A stretch of 64,000 bases of DNA from Verrucosispora sp. NA02020 (GCF_013364215.1 NZ_CP054923.1:992001-1056000), one strand, 5' to 3'. Shown: positions 49,365 through 58,803, counted from the first letter of the stretch. Notes: a model not told the origin generated them from the letters alone. Numbers and translations are program-made.

Positions 49365-49718
49365 TCAGCGTTCGGCGGCTCCCCGGCCCCGACGTACGAA
49401 GGGCACCACGGCCGCTTCCTGGCCGTGGCTGAGCAGGTAGCCCTCCACGAAACCGGTGTTCCGGTCGCCGGTGTGGGCCTCGATGTCCCGGAGCCGCTCG
49501 ACCAGGAACTCGGTGAGCGCGGTAAGCCGGTCGTCGAGCCGGTCGTGCAGCTCGGCGAGGACGGCCAGGACGATCGCGGTGGCCGCGGTGGTGAGCGCGA
49601 GAAGGTTCACGAGCAGGGGAAGCTGCCCGCCGTTCAGAGCCAGGGTGACCGCGTTCCCGGTGACGCAGAGCGTCAACGAGACCGTCGCGACCACGACCGC
49701 CATCCATTTCAGGGTCAT
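49365..49718 (-). CDS. small two-helix membrane protein, hypothetical
   Basis: 117 residues. Two hydrophobic segments ('WMAVVVATVSLTLCVTGNAV', 'LPLLVNLLALTTAATAIVLA') are followed by a charged helix ('DRLDDRLTALTEFLVERLRD') and an Arg-rich end. GGGGG lies upstream of the ATG. The family is not recognised. At its 3' end a 17-base stretch is duplicated in tandem (49341-49376), so the final codons sit in a duplicated block. Confidence 0.75.
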   Translation of the reverse strand: MTLKWMAVVVATVSLTLCVTGNAVTLALNGGQLPLLVNLLALTTAATAIVLAVLAELHDRLDDRLTALTEFLVERLRDIEAHTGDRNTGFVEGYLLSHGQEAAVVPFVRRGRGAAER

Positions 49719-49877
49719 GACAGACCCCCTTCTGTCCCGCAGGGCTGGGTTCGGCCTTGTCCCGTCCCCCCGCCGACGACGAGCCCAAGCAGTACGAATA
49801 CGGACGCTAGCGCGCCCGTTCCGACCCCGTAGCGAAACGAATGAGGCTGACCTGCCGTTCTTTCGCCATCTGAGGAA

Positions 49878-50318
49878 CTAACTGGCGGCGTCGCCTCGTT
49901 TTCGGACACCGGCCGGCAGGGTCGGGCGATATGCGAGATAACGAATGGTTTCTCTAATGTGGAACTTCTCCGCGTCGGAGACCTCCGGGTCGACCAGTCG
50001 GCGCAGGAGCGCCTCGACGTCGGGGTCCATCGGCGGTGGCGGCGGGGCGGACCGGCGCGACGCCGTACGGTCCCAGCCGAGCGCCGCGAAGGCCGCAGCC
50101 GGGTCGAGCCCGAGCCCCTCGCAGAACGCGACCACCCGTTCCGCCTCCGGGTCGCTGGCCCAGTCGCCGCGGACCCAGCGGTTGATGGTCTGGCGTGAGA
50201 CGCCGGTGCGTCGGGAGACCTCGGTGCCGCTCCACGCCCGGGTGGCCCGGGCCTCATCGATGGCGCGTCGGACGAAGGTGGCGAAGGCGATCTTCCGCGC
50301 GTTGGCCGTCTCGGTCAC
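49878..50318 (-). CDS. XRE-like helix-turn-helix regulator
   Basis: 146 residues from GTG 50318 (VTETANARKIAFATF). The helix-turn-helix is 'SGTEVSRRTGVSRQTINRWV' followed by RGDWASDPEAERVVAFCEGLG. A second part with 'MDPDVEALLRRLVDPEVSD' and 'RETIRYLAYRP' is the helical tail. The start codon sits inside a perfect dyad GGTCAC-GTG-GTGACC, consistent with autoregulation. It is divergent from two small genes of unknown function at 50.6-51.3 kb. Confidence 0.82.
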   Translation of the reverse strand: MTETANARKIAFATFVRRAIDEARATRAWSGTEVSRRTGVSRQTINRWVRGDWASDPEAERVVAFCEGLGLDPAAAFAALGWDRTASRRSAPPPPPMDPDVEALLRRLVDPEVSDAEKFHIRETIRYLAYRPTLPAGVRKRGDAAS

Positions 50319-50530
50319 GTGGTGACCGTACGGCGAATGCGCCTCATGAGAAGTCCCGGGCACGCCTTTGTCACGCTTGCGTGACGCTGATCCTGGCCTG
50401 GCAATTCGGGATGAAGCGCTGTTCTTGAGGGGTGTCACCTGGGCAGGATAGATGTCCGTGGGGGTCGGGGCAAACAAACGAAAAGCTGATACTGTCACGC
50501 CCATGGGACAACCTACGGTGTGTCACGTGA
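50313..50530. promoter_or_regulatory. palindrome-rich GTCAC divergent regulatory region
   Basis: Three perfect palindromes share the GTCAC core: 50313-50327 (GGTCAC-GTG-GTGACC), 50370-50385 (GTCACGC-TT-GCGTGAC) and 50523-50530 (TCACGTGA). More TGTCACG half-sites lie between. They fill the gap between the XRE gene and the divergent gene at 50583, and are the likely targets of that regulator. Confidence 0.6.
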
Positions 50531-50582
50531 ATGAGACGATAGGTGCTCAGCTGCGTCACGCGCTCGGTGCAAGGGGGGAGTG

Positions 50583-50927
50583 GTGACCGAACTCGCGACC
50601 CGTGCCCAGGCATTCGGTCTGATCGCGGAGGGCGTCGCCGCCGGCCTGATCGCGCCGTGGCGGCTCTATCTCGCCCGGGGCTGTCGCTACCTGTCGCTGT
50701 CCGTCGGTGACCGGGCCGAGTGGAACGCCTGGCGTACCCACCTCGGCTGCCCGGAACTCAGCGTCCGGGTCTACGACGCCGGCGGGGAGATCCGCCGCTC
50801 CTCGGTGGCCGAGGTGGTGGTGGACGGCTGCCGGATCAGCGTCGAGCTGGTCGAGGAGATCGGCACCGACGATCTCGACCGGTTGCTGATCGCCGACCCC
50901 ACCACGGTCGAACCGGAGGAGAAGTGA
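50583..50927 (+). CDS. small hypothetical protein
   Basis: 114 residues from GTG 50583 with GGGGGAG just upstream. It is soluble, with a compact alpha/beta look ('LIAPWRLYLARGCRYLSLSV', 'WNAWRTHLGCPELSVRVYDA', 'VVVDGCRISVELVEEIG'). The family is not recognised. It is the first gene rightward from the GTCAC-rich region and is followed 28 bases later by a small membrane gene. The two may be a regulated pair. Confidence 0.72.
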   Translation: MTELATRAQAFGLIAEGVAAGLIAPWRLYLARGCRYLSLSVGDRAEWNAWRTHLGCPELSVRVYDAGGEIRRSSVAEVVVDGCRISVELVEEIGTDDLDRLLIADPTTVEPEEK

Positions 50928-50955
50928 CGAGCGGGCGAGGAACCGGGGCCGCCGG

Positions 50956-51288
50956 ATGAGCCCGTTCCTCGCGATCTTCCTCGTCCTGGTGCTGGCCGCC
51001 ACGAGCTATGCCGCCGGTCGGCTGCACGGGCAGCTCAGCTACCGGATCGGCTACCGCTTCGGCTACCGCCAGGGGTACTTCGACGGTGACCGGGGAGCGT
51101 GGAACCGGCGTCGTCGGGACGCGCAGGCGGCCATCGCCACCGCACTCGCGGTGACCGCGCCCGCCAAGCGGGTCTCCGCCGGGGTGGTCCGACCCGGCAC
51201 CACGTACACCGGATCGTCGTTCACGGAGCCGGCCGCCTCGGTTGTGGGGCGGCACCCGACCAGCACCCTGGTCCGGCGGACCGGCTGA
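50956..51288 (+). CDS. small membrane-anchored protein with YR.GYR repeats
   Basis: 110 residues from ATG. An N-terminal hydrophobic helix ('FLAIFLVLVLAATSYAAG') is followed by a short repeat 'YRIGYRFGYRQGYFDGDRG', basic and aromatic, then an Ala-rich helix and a disordered Thr/Ser tail. The family is not recognised. The basic aromatic segment could lie at the membrane surface. It follows the small gene at 50583. Confidence 0.72.
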   Translation: MSPFLAIFLVLVLAATSYAAGRLHGQLSYRIGYRFGYRQGYFDGDRGAWNRRRRDAQAAIATALAVTAPAKRVSAGVVRPGTTYTGSSFTEPAASVVGRHPTSTLVRRTG

Positions 51289-51569
51289 GTCCGGTGACGG
51301 TGGGTCCACCGGCCGGGATGCGCGCAGGGGGCATGCATCCCGGCCGGTCCGCCGCCTGATCCGCCGGTGGCACCAGCAGTTAACGAAAGGCCACTAGCCG
51401 GGACGGGTGCGGGCGGCTAGCGTCTAGGCATGGCGCGGGATTGTCCCGAGCCAGCCGGCCCGCCCGGCCTGCGACCTCGCACACGGGGCCCGCATCCGAC
51501 CCCGTGTCAGCCGGGCACCGGAGGAGGCGGACCGCGGGTGGCCGGGTGCCCATCCGCCGGAGCAGGCCT

Positions 51570-52985
51570 GTGACGACTCGCCGTACTACCCCCGGTGCCG
51601 ACCAGAGCCCGGCCTCGACTGCCACGACTCGCCGCACCACCCGTAGCCGCCGGACCGCCGCGGCCGGGTCGGCGGACACCAGGGAGCCCCGACCAGCGGG
51701 CCAATCCTTCGTCCTGGACACCTCCGTGCTACTCAGCGACCCGGCGGCGTTCCACCGCTTCGCCGAGCACGAGGTGGTGCTGCCGCTGGTGGTGATCTCC
51801 GAGCTGGAGGGCAAACGACACCATCCCGAGCTGGGCTGGTTCGCCCGACAGTCGCTGCGCACGCTGGACGAGTTGCGGGTACGCCACGGCCGGCTGGACC
51901 GGCCGATACCCGCCAACGACGTCGGCGGCACGCTGCGGGTGGAGCTGAACCACACCGACGACGGGGTGCTGCCGCCCGGTTTCCGCAACGAGTCCAACGA
52001 CGCCCGGATCCTCTCCGTCGCGTTGAACCTCGCCGCCGAGGGGCGGGAGGTGACACTGGTCAGCAAGGACATGCCGTTGCGGGTCAAGGCCGCCTCGGTC
52101 GGGCTGCGGGCCGACGAGTACCGGCACGGCCAGGCGAGCGACCCGACCTGGACCGGGATGGCGGATCTGGAGTTGGGCGAGGAGGACATCTCCCGGCTCT
52201 ACGGCGGCGAGACCATCGACGTGGACGCCGCCGCCGGCCTGCCCTGCCACACCGGTCTGGTGCTGCACTCCGCCCGGGGCTCGGCGCTCGCCCGGGTGTT
52301 GCCGGACAAGACCGTACGGCTGGTGCGCGGCGACCGGGAGGCGTTCGGGGTGCACGGGCGCTCGGCGGAGCAGCGGATCGCCCTGGACCTGTTGCTCGAC
52401 GAGTCGATCGGCATCGTCTCGCTCGGCGGCCGGGCCGGCACCGGCAAGTCCGCGCTGGCGCTCTGCGCCGGGTTGGAGGCGGTGATGGAGCGTCGCCGGC
52501 ACAAGAAGGTGATCGTCTTCCGCCCCCTGTACGCCGTCGGCGGCCAGGAACTGGGCTACCTGCCGGGGTCGGAGTCGGAGAAGATGTCGCCCTGGGCGCA
52601 GGCGGTCTTCGACACGCTCGGCGCGGTGGTGCACGAGAACGTCCTGGAGGAGGTCACCTCCCGGGGGCTGCTCGAGGTGCTGCCGCTGACCCACATCCGG
52701 GGTCGGAGCCTGCACGACGCGTTCGTCATCGTGGACGAGGCGCAGTCGTTGGAGCGGGGCGTCCTGTTGACCGTGCTGTCCCGGATCGGCCAGGGCTCCC
52801 GGGTGGTGCTGACGCACGACGTCGCGCAGCGGGACAACCTGCGGGTGGGTCGGCACGACGGCGTCACCGCCGTGATCGAGGCACTCAAGGGTCATCACCT
52901 GTTCGCGCACGTCACGCTCAGCCGATCGGAGCGATCTCCGATCGCCGCCATGGTGACCGACCTGTTGGAGGATGTTCCCCAATGA
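51570..52985 (+). CDS. PhoH family protein with N-terminal PIN domain
   Basis: 471 residues from GTG 51570 (GGAG upstream). The ~45-residue basic leader is followed by a PIN nuclease domain ('[16 protein letters not shown]', '[11 protein letters not shown]', '[12 protein letters not shown]', '[13 protein letters not shown]') with the acidic residues present. A PhoH P-loop ATPase follows: '[19 protein letters not shown]' (Walker A) and '[14 protein letters not shown]' (Walker B). PIN-PhoH proteins are RNA helicase/RNases, sometimes paired with an upstream antitoxin (PhoAT). No obvious antitoxin gene precedes it in the 281-bp gap. Confidence 0.93.
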   Translation: MTTRRTTPGADQSPASTATTRRTTRSRRTAAAGSADTREPRPAGQSFVLDTSVLLSDPAAFHRFAEHEVVLPLVVISELEGKRHHPELGWFARQSLRTLDELRVRHGRLDRPIPANDVGGTLRVELNHTDDGVLPPGFRNESNDARILSVALNLAAEGREVTLVSKDMPLRVKAASVGLRADEYRHGQASDPTWTGMADLELGEEDISRLYGGETIDVDAAAGLPCHTGLVLHSARGSALARVLPDKTVRLVRGDREAFGVHGRSAEQRIALDLLLDESIGIVSLGGRAGTGKSALALCAGLEAVMERRRHKKVIVFRPLYAVGGQELGYLPGSESEKMSPWAQAVFDTLGAVVHENVLEEVTSRGLLEVLPLTHIRGRSLHDAFVIVDEAQSLERGVLLTVLSRIGQGSRVVLTHDVAQRDNLRVGRHDGVTAVIEALKGHHLFAHVTLSRSERSPIAAMVTDLLEDVPQ

Positions 52986-53019
52986 TGCCCGTTTAGGGCG
53001 TTTTAGAGCTGTTATTTGC

Positions 53020-53035
53020 CGTGACCCATGTCACA
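53020..53035. promoter_or_regulatory. candidate CRP-type operator upstream of the transglycosylase-like gene
   Basis: CGTGA-N6-TCACA dyad; nine of ten half-site bases match TGTGA-N6-TCACA. It lies 243 bases before the secreted SLT-like gene, in an AT-rich patch right after the PhoH stop. CRP control of cell-wall remodelling genes (rpfA) is known in mycobacteria. Confidence 0.5.
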
Positions 53036-53277
53036 ATCGAGGCTGGCGGTTTCCCATCAGCCTCACCGTGCGCGATGGTGTCCAGCGGGCGCCCACGCAC
53101 CTGACGCATCGTTGGTGATCGTTCGTCACTCCACGAGGGGGTCGGCCGATTCGCCGGGAAGCGGACGGGGTGCGTCTTCGGCCACCGGCCTCACCGGTGG
53201 CGGGCGCTCGCGGCACGCCTCGGCCCGGTATGGCCGTGGTCACGCCGCGTCCCTGACCCCGACGAAGGGATCACCAC

Positions 53278-53961
53278 GTGAGTCGGCCATGGAGCCGGTT
53301 CACCGCCCGCGCCACAGCCGTAGCGCTGCTGAGCATGGGCGTGGCCGGCGGTTTCTACCTCAGCGAGGACCGCCAGTCTCAGCGCCAGGGCCCAGGCGCG
53401 CAGGTGGCCGGAAGTGTCACCGAGATCGACGTCGAGTACCGACAGGAGTCGCAGCGGGTCTCCCGTCAGGTTCGCGCCGCTCGGGAACAGGCCACCGAGA
53501 CCAGGAAGCGGGCCCGTGCCGCCGCCGAGAAGGCCCGCAAGGCCGAAGAGGCAGCGCGCAAGAAGAAGGCCGAGCAGGAGCGGAAGGCCCGAGAAGAGGC
53601 CGCGGCGCGTGCCGCCTCCCGGCCGTACGACGGCCCGATCCCCGCCTCCTGCGCGGAGTACGGCGGCAACCGCAAGATCGGTTGCGCCATGATGATCGAC
53701 GCAGGATTCAATATCGACCAGTTCCCCTGCCTCGACAAGCTGTGGAACAAGGAGAGCGGCTGGAACCACAAGGCCCGCAACCCCTCCTCCGGCGCCTACG
53801 GCATCCCACAGGCGTACCCGGGCAACAAGATGGCCTCGGTCGGCGCCGACTGGCAGACCAACCCGGCCACCCAGATCACCTGGGGGCTCGGTTACATCAA
53901 GGGCCGGTACAGCAATCCCTGCGGCGCGTGGGCGAAGTCGCAGAGTTCGGGCTACTACTGA
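53278..53961 (+). CDS. secreted coiled-coil protein with transglycosylase-like (SLT) domain
   Basis: 227 residues from GTG. A signal-like N-terminal helix ('ATAVALLSMGVAGGFYLSED') leads to a ~70-residue charged coiled coil ('KARKAEEAARKKKAEQERKA'), then a small domain 'NKESGWNHKARNPSSGAYGI' plus 'QAYPGNKMA'. The catalytic Glu is in 'KESGW', with the motif order of lytic transglycosylase-like secreted proteins of actinobacteria. It probably trims peptidoglycan. The C-terminus has three Cys. A CRP-like dyad and a 292-bp leader precede it. Confidence 0.88.
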   Translation: MSRPWSRFTARATAVALLSMGVAGGFYLSEDRQSQRQGPGAQVAGSVTEIDVEYRQESQRVSRQVRAAREQATETRKRARAAAEKARKAEEAARKKKAEQERKAREEAAARAASRPYDGPIPASCAEYGGNRKIGCAMMIDAGFNIDQFPCLDKLWNKESGWNHKARNPSSGAYGIPQAYPGNKMASVGADWQTNPATQITWGLGYIKGRYSNPCGAWAKSQSSGYY

Positions 53962-53983
53962 GTCCCACCTGAGCACCTTGACG

Positions 53984-54016
53984 ACGGCGGTACGCGGCAC
54001 TCGCGTACCGCCGTCT
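53984..54016. terminator. intrinsic terminator-like hairpin after the SLT gene
   Basis: 14-bp perfect arms (GACGGCGGTACGCG, 53984-53997, with 54003-54016) around a 5-base loop, 23 bases after the stop. Confidence 0.75.
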
Positions 54017-54076
54017 TCGTCCCCGGTGGTGGGCGAAAAGTGGCGGCTGCCCGCGATTGCTGATAGCTCTTGACGG

Positions 54077-54730
54077 GTGACCCTGCAGCCCGGAAGCGGC
54101 GACCCCCACCGGTTCGGCACCGATGCGTTCTACGCCTCCATCGGCCGGGCCTTCGTCGCCATGTGCGCGGTGGTGCCGGTCCTCTTCCTGATCGAGGGTC
54201 TCGACCAGTGGCTCGGCGCCGGCTTCGACGCCGCCGCCGGCATCATCCCGCAGCGCATCGACGGGCTGGACGGCGTCTTCTTCTCACCGTTCCTGCACCA
54301 CGGCTTCGACCACCTCTACAGCAACAGCATCCCGCTGATCCTGCTCGGCACCTTCGTGCTGGCCGCGGGCGCCCGCCGGTTCCTCTGGTCGACCCTGGTG
54401 ATCGTGCTGGTCAGCGGGCTGGGTGTGTGGTTCACCGGCTCGCCCAACACGATCGTGGTGGGCGCCAGCGGTGTCATCTTCGGCTACCTCGGCATCCTGC
54501 TGACCCGGGGCATCTTCGAGCGGAGCTGGTGGAACTTCGCCGTCTTCCTGCTGGTCGGCCTCCTCTACGGCGGCCAGTTGGTCGGCGTCCTGCCCACCGA
54601 CGAGCGGATCTCCTGGCAGGGACACCTGTTCGGGCTGCTCGGCGGCATCGTGGCCGCGATCATCTTCCGGCGTCGCCGGACCGACCTCGACGGGCCGTAC
54701 CGCTCCGAGTCCCCGATGACGATGCCCTGA
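54077..54730 (+). CDS. rhomboid family intramembrane serine protease
   Basis: 217 residues from GTG. Rhomboid motifs: 'LHHGFDHLYSNSIPLILLG', catalytic Ser in 'VVGASGVIFGYLG' and catalytic His in 'ISWQGHLFGLLGG'. About six membrane helices are present. It cleaves membrane proteins within the bilayer; the substrate is unknown. Its last 71 bases overlap the convergent DMT transporter gene. Confidence 0.93.
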   Translation: MTLQPGSGDPHRFGTDAFYASIGRAFVAMCAVVPVLFLIEGLDQWLGAGFDAAAGIIPQRIDGLDGVFFSPFLHHGFDHLYSNSIPLILLGTFVLAAGARRFLWSTLVIVLVSGLGVWFTGSPNTIVVGASGVIFGYLGILLTRGIFERSWWNFAVFLLVGLLYGGQLVGVLPTDERISWQGHLFGLLGGIVAAIIFRRRRTDLDGPYRSESPMTMP

Positions 54731-55733
54731 CCCCGTCGCCGTCACGCCGCCGGGCCCGAGCGGCCGCGCCGATCCGGCCACCGAGCGCGGCGACAGCCAC
54801 CGCCACCAGCGTCAGCGCCGCGCCGAGCACCGTACTCGTCGCCGGGCGGGTCTGCGCGGAGGGAAGCAGCACGTCCAGCAGCACCGCGCCGACGACCTGA
54901 CCGGCGACGGTGGCCAGGCCGAGCAGCAGCACGCCGGTGAGGCGGACCACCGCCGCCGCCACCGCGATGAAGGTCACCCCGATCGGCCCGCCCAGATAGA
55001 GCCACGGCTCGGCGGGCAGGTCACCGGCGGGCACACCGCGTACGGCGAGGCTGACCACGAAGACGGCCAGCAGGGCGGCCGTACCGACGGCGAAGTTGAC
55101 CAGCGTGGCGGTCACCGTGCTCCGGGTGGCCTCGCGGACCCGCCCGTTCACCGCCTGCTGCCAGGCCACCCCGACGCCGGCCAGCAGCGGCAGCAGGGCC
55201 AGACCGATGGTGGCCGGTTCGGCCAGCCGATCTCCGACGGCCAACAGCACCGCGGCCACGGTGAGGACCGCACCGGCGAGCCGGGCGAGGGTCACCGGCT
55301 GCGGCCCGCTCGGGCCGACCCCGGCCCGGTCCACGACGAGACTGCTGCCGGACTGTCCGGCGACCACCGCCACGGTGAACACGGCGACGCCGAGCGTACC
55401 GACGGTGGCGCTCTGGGTGAAGACGAGGAACGCTCCGCAGACCCCGCCGAGGCACTGCCAGAGCCGCAACCTGCCGGTGCCGAGCGCGGCGCGCAGCGCG
55501 GTCAGGCCCCGACGCCCGTTCCCGGTGGCGACGCCGAGCACCACCAGCACCAGCAGCCCCAGGCCGAACGAGACCAACGCGGCGGCGACCCCGTCGTCGA
55601 GCCGTACGCCCAACTCGCCGTTGATCCGCGACTGGGTGGCGACGGCGACCCCGGCGACGGCTCCCAGCGCCACGGCACCGGCCCGCCGACCGGCCGACAC
55701 CGTCGGCCCGGTCGCCGTCGCGCCCTGACTCAA
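54660..55733 (-). CDS. DMT family transporter (YdcZ/DUF606 type)
   Basis: 357 residues from a TTG at 55733 whose sequence TTGA overlaps the glpX stop, so it is coupled to glpX. About ten helices in two DUF606-like repeats ('[17 protein letters not shown]', '[18 protein letters not shown]'). Both repeats share the 'Q..(I/V)NG.(L/V)' motif at the start of a helix. The substrate is unknown. The C-terminal 40 residues are a basic Gly/Ser-rich tail that runs into the rhomboid gene on the other strand. Confidence 0.85.
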   Translation of the reverse strand: MSQGATATGPTVSAGRRAGAVALGAVAGVAVATQSRINGELGVRLDDGVAAALVSFGLGLLVLVVLGVATGNGRRGLTALRAALGTGRLRLWQCLGGVCGAFLVFTQSATVGTLGVAVFTVAVVAGQSGSSLVVDRAGVGPSGPQPVTLARLAGAVLTVAAVLLAVGDRLAEPATIGLALLPLLAGVGVAWQQAVNGRVREATRSTVTATLVNFAVGTAALLAVFVVSLAVRGVPAGDLPAEPWLYLGGPIGVTFIAVAAAVVRLTGVLLLGLATVAGQVVGAVLLDVLLPSAQTRPATSTVLGAALTLVAVAVAALGGRIGAAARARRRDGDGVRASSSGTRSGTARRGRSGDAGR

Positions 55734-56761
55734 GCCTGTTGGTCCAGGGGGCGGCCGTCGAAGTCCACCGCCGAATAGAGCGCCAGCTTCTCCAACTTGT
55801 GGAACGAGTCGATCACCCGGATCGTGCCGCTCTTGGACCGCATCACGATCGACTGCGTGTACGCCCCACCCGAGCGGTAGCGCACACCCTTCAGCAGGTC
55901 ACCGGAGGTGACACCGGTCGCCACGAAGAAGCAGTTGTCCCCGGTGACCAGGTCGTCGGTGGTGAGCACCCGGTCCAGGTCGTGCCCGGCGGCGAGCGCC
56001 TTCTCCCGCTCGGCGTCGTCGCGTGGCCAGAGCTTGGCCTGCATCATCCCGCCCATGCACTTGAGCGCGCAGGCGGCGGTGATCCCCTCCGGGGTCCCGC
56101 CGATGCCCATCAGCACGTCGACGTCGGACTCGCCCCGGGCGGCGGCGATGACACCGGCGATGTCGCCGTCGGAGATGAACCGGATGCCCGCCCCGGTACG
56201 CCGGATCTCCTCCACCAGCCCGTCGTGCCGGGACCGGTCGAGTACGCAGACCGTCACCTCGTCGAGGCCGGTGCCCTTGACCTTGGCGATGCGGCGCAGG
56301 TTGTCGGCCACCCCGGCGTTGATGTCGACCACGTCCGCGTACGCCGGGCCGACCGCGAGCTTCTCCATGTAGAACACGGCGCTCGGGTCGAACATCGCAC
56401 CCCGTTCGGCGACCGCCAGCACCGCGAGCGCGTTCGGCATGCCCTTGCTCATCAGCGTGGTGCCGTCGATCGGGTCGACCGCGACGTCCACCTCCGGGCC
56501 GGTGCCGTCGCCGACCTCCTCGCCGTTGAAGAGCATCGGGGCGTTGTCCTTCTCGCCCTCGCCGATCACCACGACACCCTTCATCGGGATCGAGTTGATC
56601 AGCTTGCGCATGGCGTCGACGGCGGCGCCGTCGCCGCCCTCCTTGTTACCCCGGCCGACCCAGCGACCGGCGGCCATCGCCGCGGCCTCGGTCACCCGGA
56701 CCAGGTCGAGGGCGATGTTGCGGTCGAGGTTCTGTGGGGTACGCGTCCTGGCGGTTGTCAT
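55730..56761 (-). CDS. glpX: fructose-1,6-bisphosphatase, class II
   Basis: 343 residues from ATG 56761 with GAGGAGG upstream. GlpX motifs: '[18 protein letters not shown]', '[12 protein letters not shown]' with Glu ligands, '[18 protein letters not shown]' (DPxDGT) and '[19 protein letters not shown]'. It dephosphorylates fructose 1,6-bisphosphate, the main FBPase of actinobacteria. It is divergent from a DUF4245 gene, as in mycobacteria, and cotranscribed with a DMT transporter. Confidence 0.97.
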   Translation of the reverse strand: MTTARTRTPQNLDRNIALDLVRVTEAAAMAAGRWVGRGNKEGGDGAAVDAMRKLINSIPMKGVVVIGEGEKDNAPMLFNGEEVGDGTGPEVDVAVDPIDGTTLMSKGMPNALAVLAVAERGAMFDPSAVFYMEKLAVGPAYADVVDINAGVADNLRRIAKVKGTGLDEVTVCVLDRSRHDGLVEEIRRTGAGIRFISDGDIAGVIAAARGESDVDVLMGIGGTPEGITAACALKCMGGMMQAKLWPRDDAEREKALAAGHDLDRVLTTDDLVTGDNCFFVATGVTSGDLLKGVRYRSGGAYTQSIVMRSKSGTIRVIDSFHKLEKLALYSAVDFDGRPLDQQA

Positions 56762-56909
56762 GAACGGCTCCTCCTCGCGGCGGTGCGGGGTTGACCGGGC
56801 CGGGTCCTGCCGGCTTCGTTCCTGATCCTCACACGATGGCGGACCCGCGACCGGGGCGGGGCGGTGATGGGCCGGATACCGCCGGTCGGGCGGCTGCGAG
56901 AATGGCCCG

Positions 56910-57572
56910 GTGGAACCCGCACAGCCTGCCGACCGCGCAACCGCAGACCAGCCGTCGACGGCCGAGCAGCCGACCGTCGACCGGGCCGCCGGACCGGACG
57001 TACCCGAGGACCGGCCGGAGCCGACGCGGACCGCCGGGGAACCGGCGGCCGAGACCGCCCCGGGACGCTCCGAGCGCAGACCCCGCGACATGGCCATCTC
57101 GCTGCTGGTGCTGCTGGTCCCGATCGCCCTGCTGATCGCCTTCTCCCGGGGTTTCCTCGGTGGGGACGCGCCGAGCACGGTGAACCCGACCCCCGCCTTC
57201 GATCAGGCGCGCTCGGCCGCCGCCTTCCCGGTCTCCGAGCCGTCCGGGCTGCCCGACGGGTGGAAGACCGTACGTGCGGCGTACCGGACCACGGAGGAGG
57301 GCGCGACCCTGCGGGTGGGCTATCTCACTCCCGAGGGGCGTGGTCTGCAACTCGTGCAGAGCAACGTTCCGCCGGAGCGGCTGCTGCCCACCGAGCTGAC
57401 CGAGCAGGGGCGACCGCAGGGGCAGGCCGACCTCGGGTCGGGCGCCTGGCAGCGGTACACCGGGCGGGGCAACGAGCAGGCATTGGTGTTGCTCGAACCG
57501 GAGCGGACCGTGATCGTCGTCGGGGACGCCCGGGACAACGAACTGCGCGAGATGGCCACCGCCGTCGACTGA
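56910..57572 (+). CDS. DUF4245 domain-containing membrane protein
   Basis: 220 residues from GTG. A disordered Pro/Ala/Glu-rich cytoplasmic part (~1-60) is followed by one membrane helix ('[20 protein letters not shown]') and an outside domain with '[18 protein letters not shown]', '[18 protein letters not shown]' and '[18 protein letters not shown]'. This fits DUF4245, whose gene is habitually divergent from glpX in actinobacteria. Its function is unknown. Confidence 0.87.
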   Translation: MEPAQPADRATADQPSTAEQPTVDRAAGPDVPEDRPEPTRTAGEPAAETAPGRSERRPRDMAISLLVLLVPIALLIAFSRGFLGGDAPSTVNPTPAFDQARSAAAFPVSEPSGLPDGWKTVRAAYRTTEEGATLRVGYLTPEGRGLQLVQSNVPPERLLPTELTEQGRPQGQADLGSGAWQRYTGRGNEQALVLLEPERTVIVVGDARDNELREMATAVD

Positions 57573-57666
57573 GCCTGCTTCGTGGTGATTGCGGGCGGCG
57601 TCGGCAGGGAACAGGAGAGGCGAGCCACCGGCGCGGGAAGCGTCGGGTGACCGCTGGGAGACACCG

Positions 57667-58500
57667 ATGACCATTCGCAGACTGAGCGCCGGTCTCATGG
57701 CCGCCGCCTTGCTCACGCCTGGAGTCGCCGCCTGCACAACCTCCGGTGACACCGCGCCCACCACCACCGCCACACCGTCCGCCACCGGCTCCGGCGCACC
57801 CGCCGCGGACTCCGAGGCCAAGCAGGCGCTGCTGGACTCGACCAAGGAGATCAGCAACGGCAACTTCCGGTTCACCATGTCCGGCGTCGGCTCGGTCGCC
57901 GAGGGCCAGGTGCACCAGCCGAGCCAGAGCGCCGAGATCCGGGTACGCCTGGGCGAGCCGACCGACGACCTGGCGATCAGCCTCGACCTGATCCACGCCA
58001 AGCCGGACAGCTGGGTCAAGGTGGACCTCAAGGGCGGCGCCGCGACCAGCGTGCCCGGCCTCGACCGGCTGAACCTCGGCAAGTTCCAGCACCTCGACCA
58101 GAGCCGGATCCAGGGTGACCGCAACCTCGGCTTCGACTTCGACAAGGTCGACCCGGCCGGGAGCGCCGCGCTCACCCAGGCGGTCACCGAGGTGCAGCGT
58201 ACCGGTGACGGCACCTTCTCCGGCACCATCGACGTCTCCAAGGCCGCCGAGGCAGGCTCGCTGGACCAGGGCGTGGTCACCGCGCTCGGCCCGGAGGCCA
58301 ACGCGGTGCCCTTCACCGCCACCACCGACGCGCAGGGCCGCCTCACCGAACTGGTGCTGCGGATGCCGCCGACGGGGGCCGCCGCCGGCCAGGAGATCAA
58401 GATGACGTACAGCGACTACGGCAACGCGACCGCCGCGCAGAAGCCCCCGGCCGACCAGGTCGTCGAGGCGCCGCCGGAGTTGTACAACCTGTTCAAGTAA
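57667..58500 (+). CDS. LppX_LprAFG-type lipoprotein
   Basis: 277 residues from ATG. Signal peptide with lipobox 'LLTPGVAACTT' (Cys ~23). The remainder, after a Thr/Ser/Pro linker, is the LppX/LprG-like half-barrel ('TKEISNGNFRFTMSGVGSVA', 'DSWVKVDLKGGA', 'LTELVLRMPPTG'). Members bind and carry lipids across the cell envelope in mycobacteria. Here the lipid is unknown. A strong hairpin follows the gene. Confidence 0.88.
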   Translation: MTIRRLSAGLMAAALLTPGVAACTTSGDTAPTTTATPSATGSGAPAADSEAKQALLDSTKEISNGNFRFTMSGVGSVAEGQVHQPSQSAEIRVRLGEPTDDLAISLDLIHAKPDSWVKVDLKGGAATSVPGLDRLNLGKFQHLDQSRIQGDRNLGFDFDKVDPAGSAALTQAVTEVQRTGDGTFSGTIDVSKAAEAGSLDQGVVTALGPEANAVPFTATTDAQGRLTELVLRMPPTGAAAGQEIKMTYSDYGNATAAQKPPADQVVEAPPELYNLFK

Positions 58501-58525
58501 GCGGTCCCTCGCGGGGCGGCGACGA

Positions 58526-58559
58526 GACGCGGCGGGAGCCTTCCGGCTCCCGCCGCGTC
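58526..58559. terminator. 15-bp perfect hairpin, bidirectional terminator
   Basis: GACGCGGCGGGAGCC (58526-58540) pairs with 58545-58559 around TTCC. It lies between the convergent lipoprotein and xseB genes. Confidence 0.82.
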
Positions 58560-58581
58560 GTGTCCGGGGTACGTCCAGGCG

Positions 58582-58803
58582 TCAGGTCGTCGACTCCTGG
58601 CGGGCGGCGTCGATCCGGGCACGGGCGCCGTCGAGGCGACTCTGGCAGATCACCGCCAACGCCTCACCGCGCTCCCACAGGGCCAGCGACTCCTCCAGCG
58701 ACGTCCCGCCGGCCTCCAGCCGCTCCACCACCGACGCCAGTTCGGCACGAGCCTGTTCGTAGCTGAGCCGCTCGTCCGACCCGTCGGTCTTCTCGTCAGT
58801 CAT
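58582..58803 (-). CDS. xseB: exodeoxyribonuclease VII small subunit
   Basis: 73 residues from ATG 58803. The pattern 'LSYEQARAELASVVERLEAG' followed by 'SLEESLALWERGEALA' and 'CQSRLDGARARID' is the XseB signature. It forms the stalk of the XseA-XseB single-strand exonuclease. It follows xseA by 31 bases in the same direction. Confidence 0.95.
   Translation of the reverse strand: MTDEKTDGSDERLSYEQARAELASVVERLEAGGTSLEESLALWERGEALAVICQSRLDGARARIDAARQESTT

Noticed and set aside
49341..49376. Tandem duplication GGGGTCAGCGTTCGGCG as a mobile footprint
   Set aside because: The two copies are adjacent with nothing in between, so simple slippage is enough to explain them.
52986..53277. Possible c-di-AMP (ydaO) riboswitch upstream of the transglycosylase-like gene
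   Set aside because: Such genes often carry one in actinobacteria, but the hallmark conserved stretches of that riboswitch were not found in the leader.
56829..58400. Long open frame (523 codons) on the minus strand
   Set aside because: It lies opposite two well-supported genes (DUF4245 and the lipoprotein) and has no domain; it results from high GC.
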